A stretch of 47,564 nt of DNA, taken from an uncultured Geobacteraceae bacterium. GTDB lineage: Bacteria > Desulfobacterota > Desulfuromonadia > Geobacterales > Pseudopelobacteraceae. Of this stretch, positions 34,770-42,892 are shown piece after piece. How positions within the stretch are numbered: the stretch's first letter is position 1; every line of letters begins with the position of its first letter. A model generated the notes under the pieces. It made no database searches. It was not told the DNA's origin and saw only the letters and a program-made list of their open reading frames with translations. The stretch is from the NCBI GenBank assembly GCA_903901875.1, contig CAIUSO010000022.1:1-47564 (forward strand), read 5' to 3'. Position numbers and translations under genes: made by a program.

Positions 34770-34802
34770 CACCTCTGTTCACAGCAAATATTCATAGAGG
34801 TG
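34770..34802. promoter_or_regulatory. Inverted repeat upstream of DUF47-pit (possible operator)
   Basis: CACCTCT (34770-34776) and AGAGGTG (34796-34802) form a perfect 7-bp inverted repeat with a 19-bp spacer, 64-96 bp before the DUF47 start. It could be an operator. It does not match a standard Pho box. Confidence 0.3.
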
Positions 34803-34839
34803 GATTGCCTTTGATGATAAACTAGGATATTCTCTTGAC

Positions 34840-35024
34840 TTAGGAGGCTGGCAAAAATAAGTTGAACAAAATTGCGCTCAGATTTTGGTCAGATTTGGCC
34901 GGAGCGATTCAACGAAACCGCATGCGTAGCAGAGCTACGTTGAGGATTTTGTGATTGAGCTACGGTCAAAGATGGCCGGAAGATGAGATGAAAGATGTTC
35001 ATGTTATTGTTGCCAGCCTCCTTA
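34840..35024. mobile_element. MITE-like element, copy B (179 bp plus TTA target duplication)
   Basis: The element runs 34843-35021 with 12-bp inverted ends GGAGGCTGGCAA and TTGCCAGCCTCC. It is flanked by TTA on both sides (34840-34842 and 35022-35024). Inside are a hairpin CGTAGC-AGA-GCTACG (34925-34939) and an 8-bp direct repeat TGGCCGGA (34896-34903 and 34973-34980). It has no coding capacity and sits between the divergent DUF47 and uppP genes. Copy A at 9683-9790 lacks exactly the 77 bp between the direct repeats. Confidence 0.82.
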
Positions 35025-35083
35025 CACTCAGTTTTCCTTCCGGAAACACTGGGTGAAAACAGTCGCTTTACGAAGGAGAACCT

Positions 35084-35905
35084 ATGAATCTGCTCCATGC
35101 CGCCGTCCTTGGCATTACCCAGGGTCTGACTGAAGTGCTCCCCATCAGCAGTTCGGCACACCTGATTCTCATTCCCTGGCTGTTAAAATGGCCGGAATCG
35201 GGATTAACCTTTGACGTGGCGCTGCACCTCGGCACTTTTTTGGCGTTATCCCTTTATTTTTGGCGGGATATTATCGAAATGTCCGTCTCCTGCATCGATA
35301 TTATCCTCACTCGCCGACTTGACACCGCTGCGCGACGCCTGCCGCTGCTCATTGTTGTGGCCACCATTCCTGCGGCGGTGGTCGGCAAGCTGTTTGAGCA
35401 CAAGGTGGAGGAGATGTTCAGGTCCAGTCCGCTGTTTATTGCCGGTTTTTTGATCGCCTTCGGCTTACTGCTCGGAATAGCAGATTTTATCGGCAGAAAG
35501 CGACGTATTCTGGATGAAATTAAACCAGGAAGTGCCATCCTGATCGGCCTGATGCAATGCCTGGCGCTGCTTCCCGGGGTTTCCCGCTCCGGCATCACCA
35601 TCACCACCGGCCTGCTGCTCGGCTTCACCCGGGAGAGTGCGGCCCGCTTTTCGTTTTTGATGTCACTGCCGATCGTGGCCGGTGCCGCCCTGCTGAAAAC
35701 GGTCCACCTCATGAAACACGGTATTCCGGCCGGTGAGGGGATGCCCATGCTGGTCGGTATCTTTTTTTCTGCCGTAACCGGCTATTTCAGCGTGGTATTT
35801 TTACTTCGGCTTATTCAGAAAAACAGTCTTTCACTTTTTGTCTGGTACCGGCTTATTGCAGGTTCCGGCGTTATTATCGCCATTATCGCAGGATTCAAGG
35901 GGTGA
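35084..35905 (+). CDS. uppP: Undecaprenyl-diphosphate phosphatase
   Basis: This 273-residue membrane enzyme of the BacA/UppP family recycles the lipid carrier used for peptidoglycan and surface polysaccharides. Family motifs are GLTEVLPISSSAHLIL at the N-terminus (Glu/Ser catalytic cluster) and LPGVSRSGITITTGLLLG in the second half (catalytic Arg loop). About 7-8 hydrophobic helices are visible. AAGGAG lies 7 bases upstream. It begins a plus-strand run with radC 33 bp downstream. Confidence 0.96.
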   Translation: MNLLHAAVLGITQGLTEVLPISSSAHLILIPWLLKWPESGLTFDVALHLGTFLALSLYFWRDIIEMSVSCIDIILTRRLDTAARRLPLLIVVATIPAAVVGKLFEHKVEEMFRSSPLFIAGFLIAFGLLLGIADFIGRKRRILDEIKPGSAILIGLMQCLALLPGVSRSGITITTGLLLGFTRESAARFSFLMSLPIVAGAALLKTVHLMKHGIPAGEGMPMLVGIFFSAVTGYFSVVFLLRLIQKNSLSLFVWYRLIAGSGVIIAIIAGFKG

Positions 35906-35938
35906 GGCAGTAATCAAAACCCCGGTGAGAGGTGTGCC

Positions 35939-36628
35939 ATGGGGGACAGCATCAAGCAATGGCCGGCAGACGAGCGGCCCCGTGAAAAGATGCTCAAGCA
36001 GGGAGTGGCGGTACTGTCCGATGCCGAGTTACTGGCACTTCTGATCCGAACCGGTGATCCCGGCTCAGGGCAAAGCGCCATTGATCTGGGCCGGGAATTG
36101 ATCAGCCATTTCAGCAGTAATCTTCGGGAACTGGGCAATGCAGACCTCTGCGAACTGTGCGCCGTCAAGGGGGTGGGGATGGCCAAGGCCACCAGCATCA
36201 AGGCAGCTTTCGCCCTGGCTTCACGCTTTCAGGGGAGAAAGCTGGAGCGTCTGGACCGATTCACCTCCCCCCGCCAGGTCTTCGATTATTTCCACCATGA
36301 ATTCCGTGATTGCCACAAGGAATATTTCCTCATTCTGTTGCTGGATGGAAAAAACCGTATCATCAAGCGGGTTCAGATCTCGGAGGGGAGTCTCAATCAG
36401 AGCATCGTCCATCCCCGGGAGGTGTTCAATCCGGCGGTGAAGGAATCAGCTGCCGCCCTGATTCTGGTTCATAATCACCCCACCGGTGATCCATCCCCCA
36501 GCAGTGAAGACATCGCCATCACCAGACGGCTGAAAGAGAGTGGAGAGATTATGGGGATCAAGATTCTCGATCATATCATCGTCGGAGACGGCGAATATCT
36601 CAGTTTCGTGGAACGGGGTCTACTCTAG
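35939..36628 (+). CDS. radC: RadC family JAMM/MPN+ protein
   Basis: This 229-residue protein has an N-terminal HhH-like region (LCAVKGVGMAKATSIKAAF) and a C-terminal MPN+ domain with the metal-binding HNHPTGDPSPSSEDIAIT (His-x-His...Asp). The family was once linked to repair, but its role is not settled; some members associate with mobile DNA. A GAGAGGTG Shine-Dalgarno precedes the ATG. Length is normal. Confidence 0.95.
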   Translation: MGDSIKQWPADERPREKMLKQGVAVLSDAELLALLIRTGDPGSGQSAIDLGRELISHFSSNLRELGNADLCELCAVKGVGMAKATSIKAAFALASRFQGRKLERLDRFTSPRQVFDYFHHEFRDCHKEYFLILLLDGKNRIIKRVQISEGSLNQSIVHPREVFNPAVKESAAALILVHNHPTGDPSPSSEDIAITRRLKESGEIMGIKILDHIIVGDGEYLSFVERGLL

Positions 36629-36668
36629 GAGATTATATGAAGTGTCAAAATAGAAGCGAGGTAGTACC

Positions 36669-38213
36669 ATGCGAAAAAAACTACCGATAGGGATACAGAC
36701 ATTCAGGGAAATTCGCGAAGATGGCTGTTATTATGCCGATAAGACCGGATTTGCCAGAGATCTGATTGAACATGGCAAGTATTATTTTCTCTCCCGCCCG
36801 CGCAGATTTGGCAAGAGCCTCTTTTTAGATACACTAAAGGAGCTGTTTGAAGGTAATGAGCCGCTCTTTCGCGGGCTTTTTGTTCATGACAAATGGGATT
36901 GGTCTATAAAGTATCCGGTAATCAGGCTTAATTTTTCTGATGGTGTGCTTCAAAGCCGACATGAGCTGAACGCTATTATTGCCGAAATGCTCCGCCGCTA
37001 TCAGGAGTGGTTTGATGTCAAGGTGGAATCTGTCAGCAACGCCGGATACTTTGCCGAGCTTGTCAGAATGGTCAGTATTAAGTGCGGGCAACGGGTTGTG
37101 GTTCTTGTGGATGAATACGACAAGCCGATTCTTGATAACATCGAATCAGCAGATATTGCAGCCGAAATGCGGGAAGGGTTGCGTGACATATATTCCGTTA
37201 TCAAGGGAGCAGACGCGTATATTAAATTTGCCTTTCTTACCGGAGTCAGCAAATTCTCCAAAGTCAGCATTTTTTCAGGGCTTAATAATCTTGAAGATAT
37301 CACCATCAACAAGCGTTACAGTGCGATCTGCGGATATACCGATAACGATGTTGACACTGTTTTTGCGACGGAACTTGAAGAGCTTGACCGTGAGCAGATA
37401 AGGAGATGGTATAACGGCTACAACTGGACAGGGGAATCTGTTTATAATCCTTTTGATCTTCTGCTTTTGTTTAGTAATCGTGAATTTCGTTCATGGTGGT
37501 TTGAGACAGGGACGCCGACCTTTCTGATTAAGTTACTGAGTGAGCGAAAACAGTTTACCCCCGATCTCGCGCACATTATGGCTACTGAAAGTTTGCTTTC
37601 CACCTTTGATGTTAATAATATCCCTACTGAAGCTTTGATGTTTCAAACCGGTTATCTGACCATTGACAGTGTGCGGAACCTCCCCGGAAGAATGGAGTTG
37701 ACGCTTAAATATCCAAACCTTGAAGTACAGGCACGTTTAAACGACTGTCTCTTGCAGGTAATGTCGCAAGATCCAATGATACCGATTCGAAATGTCAGCA
37801 GATTATATGACCTGCTTATGGCTAATGATTTGCCGGCCATGCAAGAGCTTTTCCACTGCTTCTATGCCTCCATCCCTCACGACTGGTACCGCAAGAATCA
37901 GCTCTCAGGTTTTGAAGGTTATTACGCCAGTATTTTTTATAGCTATTTTGCCGCTCTTGGTCTTGAAATCAGGGTTGAAGATCCAACATCTCATGGTCGG
38001 ATTGATATGAGTGTCAGGTTTAATGGTAACATCTATCTGTTTGAATTCAAAGTAGTTGAGATAGTTCCAGACGGGCGGGCACTTAAGCAGATACAGATAA
38101 AAAACTATGCCGATAAATACCGGCAGTATAATGAACCGATTTATCTGATTGGGGTTGAGTTCAGCAGGGAGAGTCGAAACATTGTGGGGTTTGAGATTGA
38201 AGAGGTGGTATAA
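36669..38213 (+). CDS. AAA-ATPase-like / PD-(D/E)XK nuclease protein (DUF1703 type)
   Basis: This 514-residue protein starts PIGIQTFREIREDGCYYADKT and has a Walker A-like loop RPRRFGKSLF (about 42-51) and a Walker B-like VVLVDEYDKPIL (about 143-154). The C-terminal nuclease-like segment is RIDMSVRFNGNIYLFEFK near 450-467, with Asp...Glu-x-Lys. Such genes are found in many, often duplicated, copies in anaerobes, and their role is unknown. Base composition is visibly more A/T-rich than radC and tag on either side. It interrupts a repair-gene neighbourhood and may have been gained by transfer. GCGAGG lies 7 bases upstream of ATG. Confidence 0.85.
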   Translation: MRKKLPIGIQTFREIREDGCYYADKTGFARDLIEHGKYYFLSRPRRFGKSLFLDTLKELFEGNEPLFRGLFVHDKWDWSIKYPVIRLNFSDGVLQSRHELNAIIAEMLRRYQEWFDVKVESVSNAGYFAELVRMVSIKCGQRVVVLVDEYDKPILDNIESADIAAEMREGLRDIYSVIKGADAYIKFAFLTGVSKFSKVSIFSGLNNLEDITINKRYSAICGYTDNDVDTVFATELEELDREQIRRWYNGYNWTGESVYNPFDLLLLFSNREFRSWWFETGTPTFLIKLLSERKQFTPDLAHIMATESLLSTFDVNNIPTEALMFQTGYLTIDSVRNLPGRMELTLKYPNLEVQARLNDCLLQVMSQDPMIPIRNVSRLYDLLMANDLPAMQELFHCFYASIPHDWYRKNQLSGFEGYYASIFYSYFAALGLEIRVEDPTSHGRIDMSVRFNGNIYLFEFKVVEIVPDGRALKQIQIKNYADKYRQYNEPIYLIGVEFSRESRNIVGFEIEEVV

Positions 38214-38302
38214 ATCCGCGCCATCGTAGAGCGGAATCTCTCACCTCAGGATATACTTGTTTTCGAATCTGATGCGATTGAAAAACTGGCTGAAAAGGAG
38301 AG
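38214..38302 (+). pseudogene. Possible C-terminal coding remnant between the AAA gene and tag
   Basis: Directly after the TAA of the upstream gene, in the same frame, the DNA reads IRAIVERNLSPQDILVFES and then DAIEKLAEKESS with coding-like codons and no stop. It has no start codon of its own. It may be the tail of a gene replaced by the AAA-ATPase gene, or an extension lost by a stop mutation. No family is recognised. Confidence 0.3.
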
Positions 38303-38305
38303 CTC

Positions 38306-38884
38306 ATGGGTTCGTACACTCGCTGTCTCTGGGCAGGCAATGATCCCCTTTACCGACAGTACCATGACACCGAGTGGGGGGTCCCGCTTCACGATGAGCG
38401 GATGCTGTTTGAGTTTATCACCCTGGAGGGGGCACAGGCGGGGCTTTCCTGGATCACGGTCCTTCGAAAACGGCCCACCTACCGGAGTGCCTTTGACGAT
38501 TTCGATCCGGAAAAAGTGGTTCGCTTCGATGAGCAACGGATATCTGCCTTACTGGACAACCCGGGCATAATCAGAAACCGCCTGAAAGTTGCTTCAACCA
38601 TCAGTAACGCCCGTGCTTTTCTTGATGTGCAACGGGAATTCGGCTCATTCGATGCCTATATCTGGCGCTTTGTCGATGGTATCCCCCTGCAGAACCGGTG
38701 GCAAAAGTTGACTGACGTGCCGGCCAGCACCCCGCTTTCCGACACCATCAGCCGTGATCTCAAAAAGCGGGGGTTCCGATTTGTCGGCAGTACCATCTGC
38801 TATGCCTTTATGCAGGCGGTCGGCATGGTCAACGATCATACGGTGGACTGCTTCCGCTGGCGGGAACTGGGAGGGGAGCGGTAG
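38306..38884 (+). CDS. tag: DNA-3-methyladenine glycosylase I
   Basis: This 192-residue protein excises 3-methyladenine from DNA. The zinc ligands of Tag are visible: C7 and H20 in RCLWAGNDPLYRQYHDTEW, and His/Cys in NDHTVDCFRW at the C-terminus. The catalytic-region phrase FEFITLEGAQAGLSWITVLRKR is present. AAAAGGAG lies 7 bases before ATG. It converges with the protoporphyrinogen oxidase gene, with only 2 bp between stops. Confidence 0.95.
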   Translation: MGSYTRCLWAGNDPLYRQYHDTEWGVPLHDERMLFEFITLEGAQAGLSWITVLRKRPTYRSAFDDFDPEKVVRFDEQRISALLDNPGIIRNRLKVASTISNARAFLDVQREFGSFDAYIWRFVDGIPLQNRWQKLTDVPASTPLSDTISRDLKKRGFRFVGSTICYAFMQAVGMVNDHTVDCFRWRELGGER

Positions 38885-38886
38885 CC

Positions 38887-40293
38887 CTACACGGCTGCCA
38901 GGGCCCCATCGGCCGCCCGCTCAGCGGCGGCAACACAGTCATTGAGCCCGATACCCCGATAGGAGTTGCCGGTCAGAATCAGCCCCGGATGGGACGCCAA
39001 AAGCTCGTCAAGCTTCTCCAGCCGTTTGCCATGTCCTACCGTATACTGGGGAATGGCCTGGGGGTGGCGGAAAACCCTGACAAATTCAGGTACCGCGTCA
39101 ATCCCCATGGTTTTTTTCAAATCCTCCCTGACCCGGGCCACCACCTCATCATCTGATAACTTCACATATTCGGGAAAACAGGCCCCCCCCATCATACTCC
39201 GGAGCAGCACCTGTCCCTTGGGAGCACGGTTCTCGAACATACTGGAATCCCACAGGGTACCAAGGGTATTCAGCCGCTCTTTTTTCGGAATAAGGTACCC
39301 GAAACCATCCAAAAAGTGACCAATCTGCTCCTGTCGATAGCCGAAGCAAATGACCGTCATGCTGGCATAGGGTATCTGCCGGAGTGTCGCAGAAATGCCG
39401 CCGTCAAGCCCATCCAGCATCTCTGCGGCGGCAAAGGCAGGTGAAGCAATAATGGCCAGATCTGCTCCGTATTCACTGCCATCGGCGCAGCTGACCCGAT
39501 AGGGATCGCTCCCCCCGGGGGCCACCGCAGTAACCGTGGTGCCGGTCTTGACTATGGAGCCAAGGGAGGTTGCCAACGCATCTGAAAGGTACTGAATTCC
39601 CTCCCGGAACGAGGTCAGCACCCCTCCCGGTCCGGCCGCACTTGAGACAACCTTTCCGGCCGCCTGATCACGCTTTTTCTTTTTGGCCAGCATGATCATG
39701 GCCCGGATCAGTCCGCCGTACTCCCGCTCCAGCTCGGCAATGCGGGAGAAACAGGAGACCAGGGACATGGTTTCCGGATCGCCGGCAAAGATGCCGGAAA
39801 CCATGGGGGCTATCAGCTTGTCCAGTGCCTCTGAGCCGAGTCGGCGTCGGCCAAAGGCGGCCAGTGTTTCATCCACACCGACCGGTGCCCGGGCGATAAA
39901 GGGGGTCGGTTCCAGTGCCAGCCGGAGTTTTCCGGGCCAGGAGATGAGTCGGCTCTTGAGGAATGCGGGGGCACCATCGGGAAGCTGGTGCAGTTCACCA
40001 CCGGAGAAGATAAAGCGTTTGCGGGCGTTGTCATTGCTCCGGTGCAGGTGACCGGCCACGCCAAGAGCCGTACAGAGGTCCAGAGTCTGGGGCTTACTAT
40101 CCAGAAAACCGTTGGGGCCCCACTCACAGACAAACCCCTCTTCATGGATGCTCCGGATCTTCCCCCCCGGTCGCTCTTCCTTCTCCAGCAGCGTAATTTC
40201 CAGCTTTTTTCCCGCCGCCTGGGCCTTGGATCGGAGCAACCAGGCGGTGGCCAAACCTGAAATACCGCCGCCGATAATGATCACTTTTTTCAT
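38887..40293 (-). CDS. hemY: Protoporphyrinogen oxidase (HemY-type)
   Basis: This 468-residue flavoprotein oxidises protoporphyrinogen IX to protoporphyrin IX late in haem synthesis. The N-terminal FAD motif is VIIIGGGISGLATAWLLR, followed by EKEERPGGKIRSI. The C-terminal FAD contact is LTGNSYRGIGLNDCVAAAERAA. Length fits the HemY/HemG oxygen-type family. The start at 40293 has AAGGGA about 9 bases upstream; an upstream start 18 codons earlier adds an unrelated leader. It is divergent from the DnaJ-like gene. Confidence 0.92.
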   Translation of the reverse strand: MKKVIIIGGGISGLATAWLLRSKAQAAGKKLEITLLEKEERPGGKIRSIHEEGFVCEWGPNGFLDSKPQTLDLCTALGVAGHLHRSNDNARKRFIFSGGELHQLPDGAPAFLKSRLISWPGKLRLALEPTPFIARAPVGVDETLAAFGRRRLGSEALDKLIAPMVSGIFAGDPETMSLVSCFSRIAELEREYGGLIRAMIMLAKKKKRDQAAGKVVSSAAGPGGVLTSFREGIQYLSDALATSLGSIVKTGTTVTAVAPGGSDPYRVSCADGSEYGADLAIIASPAFAAAEMLDGLDGGISATLRQIPYASMTVICFGYRQEQIGHFLDGFGYLIPKKERLNTLGTLWDSSMFENRAPKGQVLLRSMMGGACFPEYVKLSDDEVVARVREDLKKTMGIDAVPEFVRVFRHPQAIPQYTVGHGKRLEKLDELLASHPGLILTGNSYRGIGLNDCVAAAERAADGALAAV

Positions 40294-40387
40294 GGGATTG
40301 TCCCTTTTTGATACTGATGTTTGGCAACAAAATACCACAGCAGCCACATAAAGTCATCAATTCTGATAGGCTTATTATGACGCCCGG

Positions 40388-40416
40388 TTGACACTCCCAC
40401 CGTTAAAGCTTACATT
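40388..40416 (+). promoter_or_regulatory. Sigma-70-like promoter for the DnaJ-like gene
   Basis: TTGACA (40388-40393), a 17-bp spacer and TACATT (40411-40416) lie 33 bp before the ATG at 40449. The -35 is perfect and the -10 is 4/6. No clear heat-shock (sigma-32) or CIRCE motif is seen. Confidence 0.55.
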
Positions 40417-40448
40417 ATACCGAAATCAAGAACTCTGGAGACATAACC

Positions 40449-41360
40449 ATGGCACAGGTAGATTATTACAAAGCACTTGGCATCGAAAAAGGTGCTTCGG
40501 CCGAGGATATCAAGAAAGCATTTCGTAAACTGGCGGTAAAGTATCACCCGGACCGTAACCCCGATGACAAGGGGGCCGAGGATAAGTTCAAGGAAATTAA
40601 CGAGGCCTATGCCGTTCTCTCCGATGCCGAAAAGAAACAGCAGTATGACACCTTCGGCTCCAACGGGTTCCACAAGCAGTATAGCCAGGAGGACATATTC
40701 CGGGGCTTCGACTTCAGTAACACCTATAAAGACATGGGGGCCGGCGGCTCCGAGGATCTTTTTTCACGTCTCTTTGGTGGTGCCTTTGCCCGAGGTGCAA
40801 CTGGTGGCGGGGGGAGGGGAGGCTTCCGAAGTGGAGTTCCCAAGGGGGCAGACCATGAAATGGAGCTTACCATCAGTTTTCGTGATGCCGCCCACGGGGC
40901 CGAAAAGCAGATTGCCTTCCGCCGTAACGGCCAGCGGGAAGAGCTGAAAGTCAAGATACCTGCCGGGGTGGACAACGGCAGCCGGATTCGCATCAGCGGC
41001 AAGGGAGCACCGGGAGAGGGGGGAGGGAGTGCGGGAGATCTGTTCCTGATTCTCCGCATCGTTGCCGACCCGGTCTTCATCCGTGACGGCGGTGACCTAT
41101 TCGTTGAGCGGGCCATTCCCTATAGTGCCGCCTGTCTGGGTGTGTCTCTGGATGTGCCGACTCTGGAGGGGGACAAACGGATTAAAGTGCCCGCCGGCAT
41201 ACAGCCAGGCACCAAAATTCGCTTGAAAGGGTGCGGTATCAAGGCCCTCGGCTCCAATGCCAAGGGGGATCTCTACGTTAAAATAAGCGTCCACATTCCG
41301 GAAGCATTGAGCAGCGAACAGAAAAAGCTGGTTGAAGAGTTGGCAGGGAAGGGGCTATAG
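40449..41360 (+). CDS. DnaJ/CbpA-type Hsp40 co-chaperone
   Basis: This 303-residue protein has a J domain at 1-70 with HPD at 33-35 ([21 protein letters not shown]). A Gly/Phe-rich linker (about 75-135) follows, then two C-terminal substrate-binding beta domains ([41 protein letters not shown]). The Cys-rich zinc finger of DnaJ is absent, so it is of the CbpA (type II) kind. It stimulates DnaK ATPase. Its 3' end overlaps convergently with ispF by 6 bp. Confidence 0.94.
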   Translation: MAQVDYYKALGIEKGASAEDIKKAFRKLAVKYHPDRNPDDKGAEDKFKEINEAYAVLSDAEKKQQYDTFGSNGFHKQYSQEDIFRGFDFSNTYKDMGAGGSEDLFSRLFGGAFARGATGGGGRGGFRSGVPKGADHEMELTISFRDAAHGAEKQIAFRRNGQREELKVKIPAGVDNGSRIRISGKGAPGEGGGSAGDLFLILRIVADPVFIRDGGDLFVERAIPYSAACLGVSLDVPTLEGDKRIKVPAGIQPGTKIRLKGCGIKALGSNAKGDLYVKISVHIPEALSSEQKKLVEELAGKGL

Positions 41361-41855
41361 GGAGACCACAAGCGCCACCGCATGGGCGGCGATGCCTTCG
41401 CCGGCACCGCTGAAACCGAGCCCCTCTTCGGTGGTGGCTTTGATGTTGATGTGCCCCACATCCACCTTCAGTACGGCGGCAATATTTTCGCTCATCTGTC
41501 TGATGTGGGGTGCCATTTTCGGCAACTGGGCGATAATAGTGGCGTCCAGATTGCCGAGCTGGTAGCCCCGGCCAGCCACCAGTTCCTCCACCCGAGCCAG
41601 CAATTTGAGACTGTCGGCATCTTTGTAGGCCGGGTCATTGTCCGGGAAATGGCGTCCGATATCTCCTTCGCCAACGGCACCCAGAAGAGCATCGGCAATG
41701 GCGTGCAGCAGCACGTCCGCGTCGGAATGGCCCAGCAGCCCCTTGTCCCACGGAATGTGAACCCCTCCCATCATCAGCCGCCGGTTTTCCACCAGACGGT
41801 GAACATCATAACCATGGCCGATACGCATTGCCGGTATTCCCTTACCGGAGCTCAT
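41355..41855 (-). CDS. ispF: 2-C-methyl-D-erythritol 2,4-cyclodiphosphate synthase
   Basis: This 166-residue MEP-pathway enzyme has metal ligands in [11 protein letters not shown] (Asp-x-His) and [18 protein letters not shown], plus the C-terminal [20 protein letters not shown]. The start at 41855 overlaps the gpsA stop as TAATG and has GGAGG upstream. A start 9 codons later at MRIGHGYD (41828) is the usual family start and is also possible. Confidence 0.95.
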   Translation of the reverse strand: MSSGKGIPAMRIGHGYDVHRLVENRRLMMGGVHIPWDKGLLGHSDADVLLHAIADALLGAVGEGDIGRHFPDNDPAYKDADSLKLLARVEELVAGRGYQLGNLDATIIAQLPKMAPHIRQMSENIAAVLKVDVGHINIKATTEEGLGFSGAGEGIAAHAVALVVSL

Positions 41856-42892
41856 TATCCCTCCGCCTTGAGATCACGGGCCATCAGCTCGATGACCGCC
41901 TGACGGGCCGGCTTGTCTTCGTGGAGTATCTGATAGGTCTTCTCGACGATGGGCATCTCAACGGCAAGCCGGCGGGAGAGCTGGAAGACCGATTCGGCAC
42001 TTTTCACCCCTTCCGCCACCATACGCATTTCCGCCAGAATGTCAGCCAGCTTCATCCCCTGCCCAAGCTTGAAACCGACGGTGCGGTTCCGGGAAAGGTC
42101 GCCGGTGCAGGTAAGTACCAGATCCCCCATGCCGGCAAGTCCGGCAAAGGTCGCACTCTGAGCCCCCATGGCCTGACCGAGCCGGTTCATTTCCACCAAT
42201 CCCCGCGTTATGAGGGCTGCCCGTGCGTTATGGCCGAACCCCAGACCATCACAGATACCGGCGGCAATAGCGATGACGTTTTTCACCGCGCCCCCCAGCT
42301 CAACGCCGACCACGTCACTGTTGGTATAGACCCGCAGGCAGGGGCAGCTGAAGGCAGACTGCACCCGACGGGCACTCTCTTCATTTCGTGAAGCGGCCAC
42401 AATAAGGGACGGAAGCTCCATGGCAACTTCACGGGCAAAGGTTGGTCCCGAAAGGGCCACATAACGGGAAAGGGCCTCTTCCCCCAGCAGGTCGCCACAG
42501 ATCCGGGATACGGTCCGGAGGGTCTCCAGTTCGATCCCCTTGGAGGCATTGGCGATAATGGCCTCGGGCGAGATATGGGGGGCCAGCTGCCCCAAGACCC
42601 CCCCCATCACCTGGACCGGTGTGACCAGCAGTATGATCCCCCGCCCCTGAACCGCCTCCTCAAGGTTGCCGGTACAGGCCAGGGCGGGGTGGAGATGCAC
42701 ACCCGGAAGGTAGAGAGAGTTGGTGTGGCTGCCGTTGATTTCGGCCACCAGTTCGGGCTCATAGGCCCAGAGCACCGTATCATTGCCATTGGCTGCCAGA
42801 CGCCCCGCCAGGGCGGTTCCCCAGCTGCCGCCGCCGATTACGGCAATTCGCTCTATTTCCACCCTGCTGCTAGTCGTCGTATTCATCATCAT
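41855..42892 (-). CDS. gpsA: Glycerol-3-phosphate dehydrogenase [NAD(P)+]
   Basis: This 345-residue cytoplasmic enzyme makes sn-glycerol-3-phosphate for phospholipids. It has [18 protein letters not shown] for NAD(P) binding, the catalytic-Lys region [33 protein letters not shown], and [19 protein letters not shown]. The start is placed at the first of three tandem ATG codons (42892, 42889, 42886), preceded by GAGGAAGGG. Earlier in-frame starts lie inside the upstream gene, whose last 23 bp it overlaps. Confidence 0.95.
   Translation of the reverse strand: MMMNTTTSSRVEIERIAVIGGGSWGTALAGRLAANGNDTVLWAYEPELVAEINGSHTNSLYLPGVHLHPALACTGNLEEAVQGRGIILLVTPVQVMGGVLGQLAPHISPEAIIANASKGIELETLRTVSRICGDLLGEEALSRYVALSGPTFAREVAMELPSLIVAASRNEESARRVQSAFSCPCLRVYTNSDVVGVELGGAVKNVIAIAAGICDGLGFGHNARAALITRGLVEMNRLGQAMGAQSATFAGLAGMGDLVLTCTGDLSRNRTVGFKLGQGMKLADILAEMRMVAEGVKSAESVFQLSRRLAVEMPIVEKTYQILHEDKPARQAVIELMARDLKAEG

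Noticed and set aside
34707-34772. 22-codon N-terminal extension of the DUF47 protein
   Set aside because: The start at 34706 has GGAGGA at good spacing and matches the family N-terminus.
34770-34802. Pho box before DUF47-pit
   Set aside because: CTATGAA and CTGTGAA words are present but 13 bp apart rather than the 11-bp spacing of a Pho box.
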